DNA of 64,000 nucleotides from NCBI GenBank assembly GCA_034667465.1, contig JAXDJV010000023.1, forward strand, positions 62,001-126,000, written 5' to 3'. Of the stretch, positions 44,353 to 53,194 are shown piece by piece (positions within the stretch are counted from its first letter, which is position 1; each line of letters begins with the position of its first letter). Under the pieces are notes generated by a model. It worked only from the letters and a program-made list of their open reading frames with translations. It did not search any database and was not told where the DNA came from. The position numbers were made by a program, and so were the translations under genes. The stretch comes from JAOBAU01 sp034667465 (GTDB lineage Bacteria; Acidobacteriota; Thermoanaerobaculia; Gp7-AA8).

Positions 44353-46206
44353 TTACTTGTCGTTGTACAGCTCGATGAACTCGTAGACGTAGTTACCGGT
44401 GCCGAGCGCGTCGGAGAACTCGCTGATCGTGACGCCCTTGTTGCAGGTCGAGACGCCGCCGGTTCCCGGGTTGCCCGACGCCGATGCGAGACGGCTCCAG
44501 CTGCCGGCGAGATTCGCGGCGCCGCACGTGATGCGTTGCAGGCTCGAACCGCCGGACGTGTCCATCGCCACCGTCGCGCCGTCGATCGTCGTCCCTGCAC
44601 TGTTCTTCAGCGTGTACGTTTCGCTGCCGTTGATCTGCGGCATCGTGTCGGCGCTGTTGATGTAGATGACGTTCGCGGCGAGCGTCACGCCCCAGTACGT
44701 CTGGAACGCCGTCTTCGTGGCGTTGCGCGCGACGATGACGTAACCCTTCGACGGAATCGTCGTGCCGGCCGGGATCGTGTACGTGAGTGTGGAGTTGGCC
44801 TGCGTCAGCGTCCAGCTGCCGATGTTGGCCGGCAGTCCGTTGCTGACGGTGACGCTGACCGCCGTCGACGAGCCGACGTTCAGCGCCGCGTCGTACGCTT
44901 TCGAGGAGATCGAGTGCGTGCCGTTGGTGCTGCCGGTCGTCGTCCAGCTCCAGCTGTACGGCGACGTCGTGTCGGTCGCGGCGAGTGCGCCGTCGAGATA
45001 GAACTCGACCTTCGTGACGCCGACGTTGTCGCTTGCGTTCGCGGTGACGGTCGTCGTGCCGGTGACGGTTGCGCCGGCGAGCGGCGCGGTGATTGACGTC
45101 GTCGGCAGCACGGTGTCGCCGCCGCCTCCGCCACCGGTTTCATCGAGCGTGAAGCTGCGCGGGAGGCCCGACGCGGTGAGCTCGTTCGGTCCCTGATGCA
45201 CGGCGCCGTCGGCGGAAACGGTGAAGAGGTTCACGCCGTCCGTCGTGATCTTCATGTTGCCGACGCAGTAGCCGGAGTGACTCATGAGCGACGTCGCCGG
45301 CGCACCTTCTTCCGTCTGCAGGACGAACGCCGGCGGCGCGGTGACGCACGAGGAGGATGCGCCGAGGAGCACGTGATCGACGACGTCGATGCGGGGAAGA
45401 TCCCAGCCTGATGACTCGCCGCTGCCGACGCCGATGATCGCGACGGCCGGTTTGGCCATGTTGAAGTACGTCGGATTCGTGCTGCTCTCGCTGCCGTGAT
45501 GATTGACGTGCAGGAGATCGATGCCGCCAGCGCTGATGAGCGGATGCGCGCCGCCCGGCGAGATCGCCTGGATCACCGACGTCTCGATGTCGAGCTGCGT
45601 CGTTGAGCGGCCGGTGCAGGAGTCGGATCCTCCGCCCATGTCGCTCGCCCAGATGTAGTCGAAGCCGCCGTATTTGATGAGCAGCGCAATGGAGCGATCG
45701 TTCTCGTCGGTGACCGGCACCGAGCCGCCGCCGATGATTGAGCCGTTGCGCGCGATGCAGGTGATTGTCGCGCCGTTGCCGAGCGCGATGACGGTGCCGA
45801 CCGGCATCGCGACCGGCGCGCCGGCGGTCGTCGTCGCAGCGGCTGCGTTCCAGCCGTCGGCGCACGACGATGAGTACGACGAGCCGTTGTTGTACTGCTT
45901 GAGCCGAACGTTGTAGCCGGCGTTGATCACTTCATCGAGACCGCCGATGTGATCGCAGTGCTGATGTCCGCCGATGATGTAGTCGAGGCCGTTCGCCGGC
46001 TGGATGCCGATCGACTTGAGATACGGAACGACGTACTGCGTTCCTTTGCCGGTGTCGCCGGCTTCCATCAGGACGGTGGTGCCGTTCGGTCCTTTTACGA
46101 AGACCGAGCCGCCCCAGCCGACATCGATGTAGTGGATCTCGAGGTTCTGTGCGAAGAGCGATCCGGTGGCGATGAGCAGCACGAAGAGGGATGTGACGAT
46201 TTTCAT
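44353..46206 (-). CDS. secreted metallo-beta-lactamase-fold protein with Ig-like and lamin-tail domains
   Basis: The 617-residue product has a signal peptide (MKIVTSLFVLLIATGSLFA), then a ComEC/Rec2-type metallo-beta-lactamase domain (about 20-335). IHYIDVGWGGSVFV, GGHQHCDHIGGLDEV (HxHxDH zinc motif), WASDMGGGSDSC and HVNHHGSESSTN are its metal and active-site segments. Residues about 370-460 are a bacterial Ig-like domain (TTSITAPLAGATVTGTTTVT). The end resembles a lamin-tail domain (ISEFSDALGTGNYVYEFIEL). Extracellular DNA or phosphodiester hydrolysis is the likely role. AAGGAGA precedes the ATG. Free-standing ComEC-like hydrolases joined to an LTD are known in other bacteria. Confidence 0.82.
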   Translation of the reverse strand: MKIVTSLFVLLIATGSLFAQNLEIHYIDVGWGGSVFVKGPNGTTVLMEAGDTGKGTQYVVPYLKSIGIQPANGLDYIIGGHQHCDHIGGLDEVINAGYNVRLKQYNNGSSYSSSCADGWNAAAATTTAGAPVAMPVGTVIALGNGATITCIARNGSIIGGGSVPVTDENDRSIALLIKYGGFDYIWASDMGGGSDSCTGRSTTQLDIETSVIQAISPGGAHPLISAGGIDLLHVNHHGSESSTNPTYFNMAKPAVAIIGVGSGESSGWDLPRIDVVDHVLLGASSSCVTAPPAFVLQTEEGAPATSLMSHSGYCVGNMKITTDGVNLFTVSADGAVHQGPNELTASGLPRSFTLDETGGGGGGDTVLPTTSITAPLAGATVTGTTTVTANASDNVGVTKVEFYLDGALAATDTTSPYSWSWTTTGSTNGTHSISSKAYDAALNVGSSTAVSVTVSNGLPANIGSWTLTQANSTLTYTIPAGTTIPSKGYVIVARNATKTAFQTYWGVTLAANVIYINSADTMPQINGSETYTLKNSAGTTIDGATVAMDTSGGSSLQRITCGAANLAGSWSRLASASGNPGTGGVSTCNKGVTISEFSDALGTGNYVYEFIELYNDK

Positions 46207-46434
46207 CAAAACTCTTCTCCTTGTGGAGCGCACTGAGCAAACCGCGGACCGCATTGAAGTTACTGTGGAATCAACAACTTACGATTAAGGGTGGATCAAC
46301 GGCTGAACATTCTCTGTTCTGAAGGTGGGTCGAGTGATCAGTGAGGGACCCGGCAAGTTGATCCCAAAGTAAAGAAATCAGGCGCGCCGATTGCGATATG
46401 AGAGAGCAGTCGTCCAGAGGCCCAGGAGGGTAAA

Positions 46435-47361
46435 GTGAGCAAAATCAACAAGTTGGGTTTGCAGTTGGTAGCAGTAGCAGCGGTGGCGACGCTCTGCGGA
46501 CCGTCCGCATTTGCGGAAGATCGTCATCGGAACGGGACGCGGGGCGGCGAAGCTCGCGTGTCGCGAGAGGACGGAAACGGCGGCCGCACCGAGCGCTCGG
46601 CACCGGCGCAGCAGGTTCAGCCGCAGGAATCGCGCAGCTCCGTCGAAAATCGCGAACGGTCGGCGCAGTACCGCAACCGCGGCAACGACACTCGCAGCAA
46701 CGACAATCGCAGCACGCAGCGCAACGATTCGTACAACCGCGATAACCGCAACAACGGATCGAACAGCGGTTCGTACAACCGCGATAACCGCAGCAACGGA
46801 TCGAACAGCGGTTCGTACAATCGCGAAAGCCGGAGCAACGGTTCGTACAATCGCGGCGGTTCGTACGATCGCAACCGCTCGTACGGTCGCAACGATTCGT
46901 ATCGCGGCGGCTACCACGGTACTCCGTCTTACTACCACGGCCGCGTTTCGCGCTATGACCGCTACAACGGCGGCTATCGCGTCTGGATCGTCGGCGCTCC
47001 GTATCCGTTCTTCATTCCTGAAGCGCGTTTCCGTCTGTTCCCGCACTTCGGTATCGGCCTCGACATTCGCCTCGGCGGTTACTACAACTCGGCCGGCTAC
47101 TACGATTACTACGACGGCCCGGCCGGCGTGTACTCGGAGGGCTCGCTGCGCGGCGTCGTTGAGACCGTCGACTATCGCCGCGGCACGTTCGTCCTTCGCG
47201 ACGATCGCTCCGGCAATTTCGTGACGTCGGTGATGACCGGTGGCGATCGCCGCTGGGATGATCTGCGTCCCGGCGACTACGTCGAAGTGTCGGGTGACTG
47301 GACGCGCTCCGGCGTGTTTCAGGCCTATCGTCTCGACACGATCGGCGACTACCGCCGCTGA
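46435..47361 (+). CDS. secreted Asn/Ser/Tyr/Arg-rich repeat protein
   Basis: The 308-residue product has a signal peptide (LGLQLVAVAAVATLCGPSAFA). A hydrophilic low-complexity stretch at about 60-165 carries tandem units of the form SYNRDNR(S/N)NGSNSG (three copies) decaying into SYNR/SYDR/SYGR pieces. A globular end at about 165-308 begins YRVWIVGAPYPFFIP and holds a small beta-barrel-like domain (GVVETVDYRRGTFVLRDD, DYVEVSGDWTRSG). The function is unknown; the middle looks like a disordered surface linker. The start is GTG at 46435 with a strong AGGAGG at 46424-46429. A 41-bp palindrome follows the stop. Confidence 0.75.
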   Translation: MSKINKLGLQLVAVAAVATLCGPSAFAEDRHRNGTRGGEARVSREDGNGGRTERSAPAQQVQPQESRSSVENRERSAQYRNRGNDTRSNDNRSTQRNDSYNRDNRNNGSNSGSYNRDNRSNGSNSGSYNRESRSNGSYNRGGSYDRNRSYGRNDSYRGGYHGTPSYYHGRVSRYDRYNGGYRVWIVGAPYPFFIPEARFRLFPHFGIGLDIRLGGYYNSAGYYDYYDGPAGVYSEGSLRGVVETVDYRRGTFVLRDDRSGNFVTSVMTGGDRRWDDLRPGDYVEVSGDWTRSGVFQAYRLDTIGDYRR

Positions 47362-47369
47362 GCAACAGC

Positions 47370-47410
47370 TAAAGTCAACATCCGGGGTCTGACCCCGGAT
47401 GTTGACTTTA
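47370..47410. terminator. 41-bp perfect palindrome, bidirectional terminator
   Basis: Two exact 20-nt arms (TAAAGTCAACATCCGGGGTC and its complement) flank one central base. On both strands the 3' end of the hairpin runs into a T-containing stretch (GACTTTA). It separates convergent genes, and the TAA stop codon of rex (47408-47410) is inside the right arm. Confidence 0.8.
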
Positions 47411-48079
47411 CGACTCGTCTTCGACGTTCTTCAGATAGAACGAAAGAGACTCGAGGTTGATGCGCAGGTCGACGCTCTTGAGTTTCACGTCCGGCTTGAG
47501 GCGGATCTGCACCGGCGCAAAATTCAGAATGGCCTGCACGCCGGTGTCGGCGAGATTGTCGTAGACCTGCTGCGCGCTCTCGGCACTCACTGCGATGATG
47601 CCGATCTCGACGCCGCGCTTGCGCACGAGGTTTCCGAGCTCACCGTACGGAAGGACCGGGATGCCGCTGCGTGACTCGCGTCCGATCTTGTCGGCGTCGA
47701 CGTCGAGCAGCGCCACGATGTGGAAGCCGCTGTCGTTGAATCCGCGATAGTCGGCGAGCGCCATGCCGAGGTTGCCGGCACCGACGATCACCACGTTGCG
47801 AACGCGATCGATGCCGAGCGTACGCGTCAGATGCTGGCGCAGCTCGGAGACGTTGTAGCCGACTCCGCGCGTGCCGAACTCGCCGAAGCAGGCGAGGTCT
47901 TTTCGGATCTGCGCGGAGTTGAGATGGAAGCGCTGCGCCAGCTCGTGCGACGAGATCGTCTGCTGCTGCACCGACTCCAGATACGTGAGGCAGCGCAGAT
48001 AGACGGACAGCCTTCCTGTCGTCAGCTCGGAAATGGCTTCGCGGTCGTTCGTCGGGCGAGAGTTCGGGTTCGTCGCCAT
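47408..48079 (-). CDS. rex: redox-sensing transcriptional repressor Rex
   Basis: Rex binds operators when NADH is low and leaves DNA when NADH rises, so respiratory genes are induced. The 223-residue product has an N-terminal winged helix (TGRLSVYLRCLTYLE, SSHELAQRFHLNSAQIRKDL and GTRGVGYNV) and a Rossmann NAD(H) domain (VVIVGAGNLGMALADY, then IVALLDVDADKIGR). Length and motifs match the family. It lies 9 nt after nuoN in the same direction and is therefore the last gene of the nuo operon. A Rex-type operator stands before nuoG, the first gene of that operon. The stop codon is part of a large palindrome. Confidence 0.97.
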   Translation of the reverse strand: MATNPNSRPTNDREAISELTTGRLSVYLRCLTYLESVQQQTISSHELAQRFHLNSAQIRKDLACFGEFGTRGVGYNVSELRQHLTRTLGIDRVRNVVIVGAGNLGMALADYRGFNDSGFHIVALLDVDADKIGRESRSGIPVLPYGELGNLVRKRGVEIGIIAVSAESAQQVYDNLADTGVQAILNFAPVQIRLKPDVKLKSVDLRINLESLSFYLKNVEDES

Positions 48080-48088
48080 GAGGGGCGT

Positions 48089-49549
48089 TTATCGGGCCAG
48101 TAGCAAATGGGCCGCGTAACTCGCGGCGTGAAAGAGCGGAGTCGGCCAGATGCCGATCAGGAAGATGCCGATGATGGAGATCGCCAGCGCACCGGTCGCG
48201 AAAATCCCTCCGTCGATCTGCGTCTGCCCTTCGGCCGATTCCTTCATGTAAAGGTAATAGACGACGCGCAGGTAGTAATAGACCGACGCGATCGAGGTGA
48301 TGATGCCGATGAGTGCGATGCCGGTGTGTCCCGACTGCACGGCCGTGCGGAAGATGTAGAACTTCGAGACGAAGCCGCCGGTCGGCGGAAGTCCGGAGAG
48401 CGAGAACATGCAGATCGCAAGCGCGAGCGCGTGGAATGGACGGCGCCAGCCGAGGCCGGCGATGTCGTCGAGCGTTTGCGGATCGTTCTGATTTTTCGCG
48501 AGCATGGAGATGACGCCGAACGCGCCGAGGTTCATCAGCGCGTAGACGATCGTGTAGATGGCGATCGATGCGACCGCGTCTTCGTTGATCGTCAGCAGGG
48601 CGATGGTCATGTAGCCGACCTGCGCGATACCGGAGTAGGCGAGCATCCGTTTCAGATCGCGCTGGGCGATGGCGACGGTGTTGCCGATGACCATCGACAG
48701 CACGGCCATCCACGCCACGATCGTCATCCACTTCGTTTGCGGCAGCACCGGTCCCATCGCGTGGAAGATGCGGATCAGCGCGATGAGCGTCGCCGCTTTC
48801 GGCGCGACGGAAAGCCAGCCGGCCACCGGCGTCGGCGCCCCCTGGTAAACGTCGGGAGCCCACGGATGGAACGGTGCGAGTGCGAGCTTGAAGCCGAAGC
48901 CGGCCATCAGCAGCACGAAGGCGACGGTGAGCAGCGGATTCGCGGAGACGTCGGCGCCGGCGAACCAGCGCGCCATCACATTGATGTTCGTCGATTCGGT
49001 TGCGCCGTAAAAGAGCGCGGTGCCGTAGAGGATGAAGCCGGTTGCGAACGCTCCCATCAGGAAGTACTTGAGACTCGCTTCGTTCGAGACGGGAAGGCGG
49101 CGCTGGAAGCCGAGGAGGACGAAGATGCAGATCGAGAGGAGCTCGAGGCCGAGGATGATGATGAGAAGGTCGAGCCCCTTCGCCATCATCATCATGCCGA
49201 CGGTTCCCCACATCAGCAGCGCGTAGAACTCGCCGCCGGTGATCCCTTCGCGCTCGAGGTAATCAGCCGAGAGCAGCGTGCAGAGGATGCCGGCGAGGAC
49301 GAACGTGATGTCGAAGACGCGGGTGATGCCGCCGACTTCGTACGTGCCGCCGAAGAACGTGCCGACTGCAACGAAGCGCTGCGACCACGCGCAGAGAATG
49401 AAGACGATGACGGCGATCGGTCCGGTGAGCGAGCGCGCTTTCGGCGCGAAGGCGTCGAAGAGGATGAGGAACATCCCGCCGATGCAGAGCACCAGCTCCG
49501 GCAGGATGGCGTTGATCCAGTGTGCTTCGATCAGCGGCGTCAGGTTCAT
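48089..49549 (-). CDS. nuoN: NADH-quinone oxidoreductase subunit N
   Basis: NuoN is an antiporter-like, proton-pumping membrane subunit of complex I. The 486-residue product has about 14 hydrophobic segments. The family region FALSNEASLKYFL-type is seen as RRLPVSNEASLKYFLMGAFA with the conserved Lys, then KLALAPFHPWAPDVYQGAP (Lys and Pro-rich channel segment) and QRDLKRMLAYSGIAQVGYM. Length matches other NuoN. The ATG overlaps the nuoM stop by 4 nt. Confidence 0.97.
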   Translation of the reverse strand: MNLTPLIEAHWINAILPELVLCIGGMFLILFDAFAPKARSLTGPIAVIVFILCAWSQRFVAVGTFFGGTYEVGGITRVFDITFVLAGILCTLLSADYLEREGITGGEFYALLMWGTVGMMMMAKGLDLLIIILGLELLSICIFVLLGFQRRLPVSNEASLKYFLMGAFATGFILYGTALFYGATESTNINVMARWFAGADVSANPLLTVAFVLLMAGFGFKLALAPFHPWAPDVYQGAPTPVAGWLSVAPKAATLIALIRIFHAMGPVLPQTKWMTIVAWMAVLSMVIGNTVAIAQRDLKRMLAYSGIAQVGYMTIALLTINEDAVASIAIYTIVYALMNLGAFGVISMLAKNQNDPQTLDDIAGLGWRRPFHALALAICMFSLSGLPPTGGFVSKFYIFRTAVQSGHTGIALIGIITSIASVYYYLRVVYYLYMKESAEGQTQIDGGIFATGALAISIIGIFLIGIWPTPLFHAASYAAHLLLAR

Positions 49550-51117
49550 CGCGACACCGCCTTATCCGAGTGCTGAGTGCTGAGTGCTGAGTGCTGAGTG
49601 CTCGACGATGCCTGCAGCACTTTTTCTTCCGGTTTGTCGTTGCTCATCTGCGCAAGAAGCTGCTCGACGCTCGGTGTCATCTTTCTGAGGAACGTGTTCG
49701 GGTGGACGCCGATCCAGACGATGAAGACGAAGAGCGGCGCGAGCGCGAGCAGCTCGTTCCAGGCGATGTCGGGGATGTGGCGGTTCTCTTCATTCGTGAT
49801 CGGGCCGAAGAAGACGCGCTGCACGAGCCAGAGCAGATAGATCGCGGCGAGGATGACGCCGGTCGCGGCGATGGTCGTCCAGCCGGGATAGGTTCGGAAG
49901 GAACCGCTGAGAATCAGGAACTCGCCGACGAATCCGTTCAGGCCGGGAAGTCCGACCGACGAGAGCATGGCGATGACGAAGCAGACGGCGTAGATCGGCA
50001 TCGTCTTCGCGATTCCGCCGTAGTCGGCGAGCTGGCGCGTGTGACGCCGTTCGTAAATCACGCCGACGAGCAGGAAGAGCGCGCCGGTGGAGAGGCCGTG
50101 ATTGACCATCTGCAGGATCGAGCCTTCGATCGACGCCTGCGTCATCGCGAAGATGCCGAGGACGCAGAAGCCGAGATGCGAGACCGATGAATAAGCGACG
50201 AGCTTCTTCATGTCGGGCTGCACCCACGCCACTAGGGCGCCGTAGACGATGCCGATGACGGCGAGCGCGATCAGGATCGGCGCGTAGTCGAGCGATGCTT
50301 TCGGGAAGTAGGGGAGGACGAAGCGGAGGAAGCCGTACGTCCCGAGTTTCAGCATGACGCCGGCGAGGAGAATCGAGCCGCCGGTCGGCGCCTCGACGTG
50401 TGCATCCGGCAGCCAGGTGTGCAGCGGGAAGAGCGGAACTTTGATCGCGAAGGCGAGCGTGAAAGCGATGAAGAGCAGCGTCGAGACGGTCGGCGAGAGC
50501 GAGGTGCCGTAGAGATCCTGCACGGCGAAGCTCGGGATGCCGCCGTTCTGCCGCGCGTGCAGCGCGCCGAGATAGATGATGCCGAGCAGCATCAGCAGCG
50601 AGCCGGCGATGGTGAAGATGAAGAACTTGATCGCCGCGTAGACGCGGTTCGCGCCGCCCCAGACGCCGATGATCAGGTACATCGGGATCAGCGTCAGCTC
50701 GAAGAAGATGTAGAAGAGCATGACGTCGGTCGCGAGGAACGCGCCGATCATCGCCGTCTCCATCACCAGCATCGCGATGATGTACTCCTTCGGATGCTTG
50801 TGAATCGAGTTCCACGACGCCAGCAGCACGACCGGCGTGAGCAGCGTCGTCAGCATGACCAGCCAGAGCGAGATGCCGTCGACGCCGAGCGAGTAGCGGA
50901 TGCCCCACTGCGGAATCCACGGCAGCGATTCGATCAGCTGGAAGCCGGCGATTCCTTCCTGAAAGCCCATCACGATTTTCAGCGAGAGGAGAAAGGTGAG
51001 GAGCGAGAAGAAGAGTCCCCATCCTTTGATCGCGGCATCGGCGCGGCGCGGGAAGAGCGCCAGCGGAAGAGCCGCGAGGAGCGGAAGCCAGAGAACGATG
51101 CTCAGCAGGTTGGTCAT
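49546..51117 (-). CDS. nuoM: NADH-quinone oxidoreductase subunit M
   Basis: NuoM is the second antiporter-like subunit of complex I. The 523-residue product has about 14 membrane segments, with FFELTLIPMYLIIGVWGG (conserved Glu), KVPLFPLHTWLPDAHVEAP (Lys and His of the channel) and DMKKLVAYSSVSHLGFCVLG. The last 18 residues (ASSSTQHSALSTQHSDKAVS) are translated from heptamer repeat S2 (AGTGCTG units) and extend beyond the conserved protein. It overlaps both nuoL and nuoN by 4 nt (ATGA). Confidence 0.97.
   Translation of the reverse strand: MTNLLSIVLWLPLLAALPLALFPRRADAAIKGWGLFFSLLTFLLSLKIVMGFQEGIAGFQLIESLPWIPQWGIRYSLGVDGISLWLVMLTTLLTPVVLLASWNSIHKHPKEYIIAMLVMETAMIGAFLATDVMLFYIFFELTLIPMYLIIGVWGGANRVYAAIKFFIFTIAGSLLMLLGIIYLGALHARQNGGIPSFAVQDLYGTSLSPTVSTLLFIAFTLAFAIKVPLFPLHTWLPDAHVEAPTGGSILLAGVMLKLGTYGFLRFVLPYFPKASLDYAPILIALAVIGIVYGALVAWVQPDMKKLVAYSSVSHLGFCVLGIFAMTQASIEGSILQMVNHGLSTGALFLLVGVIYERRHTRQLADYGGIAKTMPIYAVCFVIAMLSSVGLPGLNGFVGEFLILSGSFRTYPGWTTIAATGVILAAIYLLWLVQRVFFGPITNEENRHIPDIAWNELLALAPLFVFIVWIGVHPNTFLRKMTPSVEQLLAQMSNDKPEEKVLQASSSTQHSALSTQHSDKAVSR
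49569..49602. repeat. heptamer tandem repeat, unit AGTGCTG (copy S2), translated
   Basis: About 4.9 perfect units lie inside the 3' end of nuoM. On the coding strand they give the repeating peptide STQHSAL. The unit is the same as at 9159-9190, 40 kb away. Confidence 0.9.
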
Positions 51118-53054
51118 GCGTACGCCCAGATGAAGACGATGACGCCGACGAAGAACATCAGCGCGTAATTGCGAACGTTGCCGGTCTGGAAGAAGCGGAG
51201 CAGATCGCCGGCCGCTTCGACGACGGCGCCGAGGAGACGCAGCAGTGCGTCGATGACGGCGTCGACGATCTTCCAGAGGAAGGTCGAGAATTTCTCCAGC
51301 GGGCGAACGATCGTCGCGCCGTAGAGCTCATCGACGTACCACTTGTTCTCCATCCCGTGCGCGACGGCCGGCATGCTGCGCTCGAACTGTTCGTCGGCTT
51401 CGAGTCCGCGATTCAGGTAACGCGAGCGCGCCAGCAGCCAGCCGAGGACGGCGAAGCCGGTGGCAACGAACATCAGCGTCCATTCAGTCGATGCGGAGAT
51501 CTCGAAGAACGCTTCGCGTGCGCCGTGAATCTCGGGGAAGACCGGCGCGAGCCAGTGGGCGAGGAAGTGATCGAAGTGGAACGGATGGCCGAGGACGTGA
51601 GGAACGCCCAATAAACCGCCGAAGGCAGAAAGGCCGGCAAGAATGATGAGCGGCACGGTCATCGTCCACGGAGATTCGTGGAGATGGTGTTCCTGCTCGT
51701 GCGTTCCGCGGAACTTCCCGAAGAACGTCAGATAGACGAGACGGTACATGTAGAACGACGTGCAGAAAGCGGCGATGGTGCCGAGCAGCCAGACGACGAT
51801 GCGCACCGGCTGCGGCAGGAACGGCGAGACGAGCGCGGAGGCGAGGATCTCGTCTTTCGAGAAGAAGCCGGCGGCGAGCGGCAGGCCGGCGATCGCATAC
51901 GTGGCGATGCGGAACGTCCACGCGGTGATCGGAATCTTCTTCGCGAGGCCGCCCATCTTTCGGATGTCCTGTTCGCCGCCCATGGCGTGAATCACGGAGC
52001 CGGAACCGAGGAAGAGACAGGCCTTGAAGAACGCGTGCGTGACGACGTGAAAGAGTCCGCCGACGAACGCGCCGACGCCGACGCCGATGAACATGAATCC
52101 GAGCTGCGAGACGGTCGAATAAGCGAGGACCTTCTTGATGTCCCACTGCCGGATGCCGATCGTCGCGGCGAAAAGCGCGGTGCAGGCGCCGACGATCGCC
52201 ACGACCGCCATCGCCGTCGGCGAGAGGCGATAGAGCACGTTCGAGCGGACGATCATGTAGACGCCGGCGGTGACCATCGTCGCGGCGTGGATGAGTGCGG
52301 AGACCGGAGTCGGGCCGGCCATTGCGTCGGGCAGCCAGACGAAGAGAGGAATCTGCGCCGACTTGCCGGTTGCACCGAGGAAGAGCAACAGACAGATGGT
52401 GGTGATGAGCGCCGGGGCGAGATTTCCGTGCGCGGCGATTTGCGTGACTTTCGCGAAGTCGACCGTGCCGAAGTTCGCGAGCATCAGGAACATGGCGATT
52501 AGGAAACCGAAGTCGCCGATGCGGTTGACGATGAACGCTTTCTTGCCGGCGGCCGGAGCGTAGCCGGTCTCGTAATAGAAGCCGATCAGCAGATAGGAAC
52601 AGAGTCCGACGCCTTCCCAGCCGACGAACATGAAGAGATAGCTGGAGCCGAGGACGAGGATCAGCATCGCGGCGAGGAAGAGATTGAGGTACGCGAAGTA
52701 GCGCGCGTAACCCTCCTCACGCGCCATGTAGCCGGCGGAGTAGAGATGGATCATGAAGCCGATCCATGTGACGACCATCAGCATGACGACGCTGAGTGGA
52801 TCGAGCTGGAAGGCGATGTCGGCGGAGATCCCGCCGGAAGAGATCCAGTTGTAAACGACGTCGAGGTGACGCTCACCGCCCGGATACGCGTGGTGGTACC
52901 GGACGACGGCGACGGTGGCGAACACCGCGGCAAAGAACGTCGACGCCAGCGCCACCGCGGTGACGAACACCTTGCCGGCCTTCCTGCCGACGAGCCCGTT
53001 CACCACGAATCCGATGAACGGGAGGAGGGGGATTAGCCAGAGTTTGTCGAGCAT
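51114..53054 (-). CDS. nuoL: NADH-quinone oxidoreductase subunit L
   Basis: NuoL is the distal antiporter-like subunit of complex I, with the long lateral helix that braces the pump modules. The 646-residue product has NuoL-specific segments: FQLDPLSVVMLMVVTWIGFM, LFVGWEGVGLCSYLLIGFYY, KSAQIPLFVWLPDAMAGPTP and DIKKVLAYSTVSQLGFMFIG. The C-terminal 100 residues form the lateral helix and last membrane anchor. The gene starts 140 nt after the DUF6335 gene; this gap holds heptamer hairpin S3. It overlaps nuoM by 4 nt. Confidence 0.97.
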   Translation of the reverse strand: MLDKLWLIPLLPFIGFVVNGLVGRKAGKVFVTAVALASTFFAAVFATVAVVRYHHAYPGGERHLDVVYNWISSGGISADIAFQLDPLSVVMLMVVTWIGFMIHLYSAGYMAREEGYARYFAYLNLFLAAMLILVLGSSYLFMFVGWEGVGLCSYLLIGFYYETGYAPAAGKKAFIVNRIGDFGFLIAMFLMLANFGTVDFAKVTQIAAHGNLAPALITTICLLLFLGATGKSAQIPLFVWLPDAMAGPTPVSALIHAATMVTAGVYMIVRSNVLYRLSPTAMAVVAIVGACTALFAATIGIRQWDIKKVLAYSTVSQLGFMFIGVGVGAFVGGLFHVVTHAFFKACLFLGSGSVIHAMGGEQDIRKMGGLAKKIPITAWTFRIATYAIAGLPLAAGFFSKDEILASALVSPFLPQPVRIVVWLLGTIAAFCTSFYMYRLVYLTFFGKFRGTHEQEHHLHESPWTMTVPLIILAGLSAFGGLLGVPHVLGHPFHFDHFLAHWLAPVFPEIHGAREAFFEISASTEWTLMFVATGFAVLGWLLARSRYLNRGLEADEQFERSMPAVAHGMENKWYVDELYGATIVRPLEKFSTFLWKIVDAVIDALLRLLGAVVEAAGDLLRFFQTGNVRNYALMFFVGVIVFIWAYA

Positions 53055-53060
53055 GGGGCG

Positions 53061-53147
53061 AAGGATGAAGGATGAGGGATGAAGGATGAATCAGGCGCGG
53101 CCGTTACTGCCGCCCATTCATCCTTCATCCTTCATCCTTCATCCTTT
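53061..53147. repeat. heptamer hairpin S3, unit GGATGAA
   Basis: Tandem GGATGAA units (53061-53092, one with a G change) are mirrored by TTCATCC units at 53116-53147. They form a stem of about 31 bp with one mismatch and a 23-nt loop, in the gap between nuoL and the DUF6335 gene. Confidence 0.85.
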
Positions 53148-53194
53148 GTTCTCTCCTCGCATCAGTTGCGATGCGAGGAAAACCCCGCATCGAT

